Assembly (NCBI RefSeq): GCF_009618275.1
Contig: NZ_WIAD01000013.1
Coordinates: forward strand, 1-64,000
DNA length: 64,000 nt
Reading direction: 5' to 3'
Source of the DNA: Roseimaritima sediminicola
Lineage (GTDB): Bacteria; Planctomycetota; Planctomycetia; Pirellulales; Pirellulaceae
Shown: positions 63,101 to 64,000 of the stretch, piece after piece
Layout: the number at the start of each line of letters is the position of its first letter
Position numbering within the stretch: the stretch's first letter is position 1
Position numbers and translations under genes: made by a program
Notes under the pieces: model-generated
Told to the model about the DNA's origin: nothing
Databases searched by the model: none
What the model saw: only the letters and a program-made list of their open reading frames with translations

Positions 63101-63567
63101 GCGATCCACGCGGCGACACCGTCGATCGCCTCCGACTCCAGCGGACCGCTGGGCGGCATCTCGAAGGATTCAAACCGCAGGGCTTCGACAAGCAAGCTCG
63201 CGTCTGGTTCGCCCGGCACGATCGCCGGTCCGGAGTCACCGCCGGCGAGCAGGCCTTCCAGCGATGTCAGCCGCAGACCACCCTCCTGCTTCGTTTCGCC
63301 ATGGCACTGGATGCAGTCGCTGACCAGCGTCGGCCGAATGTGATTCTCGAACAGGTCGCGCTGCTGGGGCGTCGGCTCCGCAGCCGACAAGCGGGTCCCG
63401 CAGAAGAACGTCGCAGGCCCCAAGGACGTGGCCGGAACCAACGCTCCGCCTGCCCACAGCAGCAGGGCCACGCCTAGCGAGGCGGTTCTCACACCTGGCG
63501 CGGTGCGCCACACAGTGTGGCTTTGACGATCCACAACAGGCGGACTTGTCGGGCGTTGCAATCTCAT
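60160..63567 (-). CDS. PSD1-type secreted cytochrome protein with C-terminal LamG-like domain
   Basis: The ATG at 63567 gives 1135 residues; a hydrophobic signal segment lies at about 28-50. A cytochrome domain with CIQCH is at 85-89, DUF1549 at about 190-400 ([21 protein letters not shown]-like, and [20 protein letters not shown]), and DUF1553 at about 570-840. A LamG/concanavalin-like domain (about 875-1050, with [14 protein letters not shown] and [22 protein letters not shown]) follows. Then comes a linker of PASTAE units and a final segment that ends [15 protein letters not shown], the usual PSD1 C-terminus, so the LamG domain is inserted before the end of DUF1553. It is the first gene of a coupled unit with DUF1501. 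Confidence 0.88.
   Translation of the reverse strand: [1135 protein letters not shown]
60411..60480. repeat. 18-base coding tandem repeat (PASTAE units)
   Basis: Four units of about 18 bases (starting at 60411, 60429, 60447 and 60465) encode repeats of Pro-Ala-Ser/Pro-Thr-Ala-Glu on the minus strand inside the PSD1 gene at 60160-63567. They lie between the LamG-like domain and the C-terminus. Because each unit keeps the frame, copy number can change without killing the protein. Confidence 0.8.
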
Positions 63568-63868
63568 TTCATCTCCGGCAGGCCGGCGATCAACGCCGGA
63601 TCGGCAAGGTGGGAGTCGTCCAGAGGCTCTCGAACGGATGCGTTCATCCACCAGTTTACCCGCTGGATACCGGCGAACGCCACAGAACGACGGGTATCAA
63701 TTCTAACAGCGTTTGGGCGGGAATGTTGCCAGATGGTGTTGCAGCGTCGACAATGGCTGACGGCGGGACCGCTTTGTTGCGTTTGTCGATTCGTCCTGGC
63801 GGAGGTGGGGCGGTCCTGGCGAACGGGCTGCCGTTATTGAAACTTTACCGGAAAAAATAGTTTTTTAT
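63568..63868. other. Divergent upstream region before the last gene
   Basis: This 301-base gap lies between two genes read away from each other and should hold both promoters. It has no credible coding region. The last 35 bases before the partial gene are AT-rich (TTGAAACTTTACCGG then AAAAAATAGTTTTTTATAT); a TTGAAA could be a -35 element, but no well-spaced -10 is clear. Confidence 0.4.
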
Positions 63869-64000
63869 ATGTTAAATCGCCGAAATTTTATGGGTGTCAT
63901 TCCCGTCAGCGCCGTGGCTCTGACGACGGTTCCGGGGACGGTTGTTCAGGGCGCCGAGCCGAATCCGTCCGGTACGGGAGACCCAAGCGACGATTTCAAT
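63869..64000 (+). CDS. Start of a Tat-signal-bearing exported protein (truncated by the window end)
   Basis: The ATG at 63869 opens a frame that runs to the window end without a stop (44 codons). It begins MLNRRNFMGVIPVSAVALT and continues through a hydrophobic stretch to VVQGAEP, a Tat-type signal peptide with a twin arginine at residues 4-5. The mature part visible (Gly/Asp/Ser-rich) is too short to classify. Only the N-terminus is in the window. Confidence 0.75.
   Translation, partial: MLNRRNFMGVIPVSAVALTTVPGTVVQGAEPNPSGTGDPSDDFN

Noticed and set aside
1-64000. tRNA or rRNA genes
   Set aside because: No cloverleaf with a TTCGA-type T-loop in proper spacing and no rRNA-like stretch was recognised; a tRNAscan run would settle it.

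Overview
The window reads as chromosomal DNA from a Planctomycetota bacterium, most likely a Pirellulales lineage related to Rhodopirellula or Roseimaritima. The basis is family content: secreted c-type cytochrome proteins of the PSCyt1/DUF1549/DUF1553 (PSD1) and DUF1587/1592/1588/1585 types with DUF1501 or DUF1552 partners, two PVC-type heme-binding dehydrogenase-like proteins, DUF1080 proteins, and an ECF sigma factor next to a zinc-finger Ser/Thr kinase. The DNA is GC-rich and gene-dense, with many ATGA start/stop overlaps. No rRNA, tRNA or CRISPR array was found by eye.

Layout. 0.1-4.9 kb (+): a DUF1592-type cytochrome with its DUF1552 partner, then a DUF3754/TMEM143-like membrane protein. 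5.3-14.2 kb (-): a PVC heme-binding dehydrogenase, a Ser/Thr kinase with its ECF sigma factor, and phosphoenolpyruvate carboxylase. 14.5-21.1 kb: a secreted carbon-nitrogen hydrolase (+), a second PVC dehydrogenase (-), and a Tat-exported beta-helix protein (+) preceded by a TCCC tandem tract. 21.5-27.3 kb (+): a tightly overlapping six-gene redox operon (diheme cytochrome b, NasA/NapA-type molybdopterin subunit, four-cluster ferredoxin subunit, Rieske protein, small membrane protein, TDT/SLAC1-type channel), followed by rtcB. 29.2-33.2 kb (+): a PSD1/DUF1501 pair. 33.2-40.1 kb (+): a complete type I Wadjet operon, jetABCD. 40.3-41.2 kb (+): a glycerophosphodiester phosphodiesterase. 41.2-63.6 kb (-): three further PSD1 proteins and three DUF1501 proteins with a dimethylformamidase-like protein, an ABM-domain membrane protein, a DUF1080 protein, an esterase-like protein and a ceramidase-like protein. 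The window ends inside a Tat-signal gene (+).

How the genes fit together. Most of the window encodes exported proteins of the kind planctomycetes carry in large numbers, probably used on complex organic polymers, although the molecular role of PSD1/DUF1501/DUF1552 proteins is not established. The 21.5-27.3 kb operon looks like a membrane-bound nitrate-reductase-like complex with an anion channel. The 33.2-40.1 kb operon is an SMC-family system known to restrict plasmids. Several palindromic repeats, present in more than one copy here, lie between genes.

Limits: all calls come from reading translations and motifs by eye; no database search was run. Starts were moved inward where a signal peptide, conserved N-terminus or start/stop overlap supported it.
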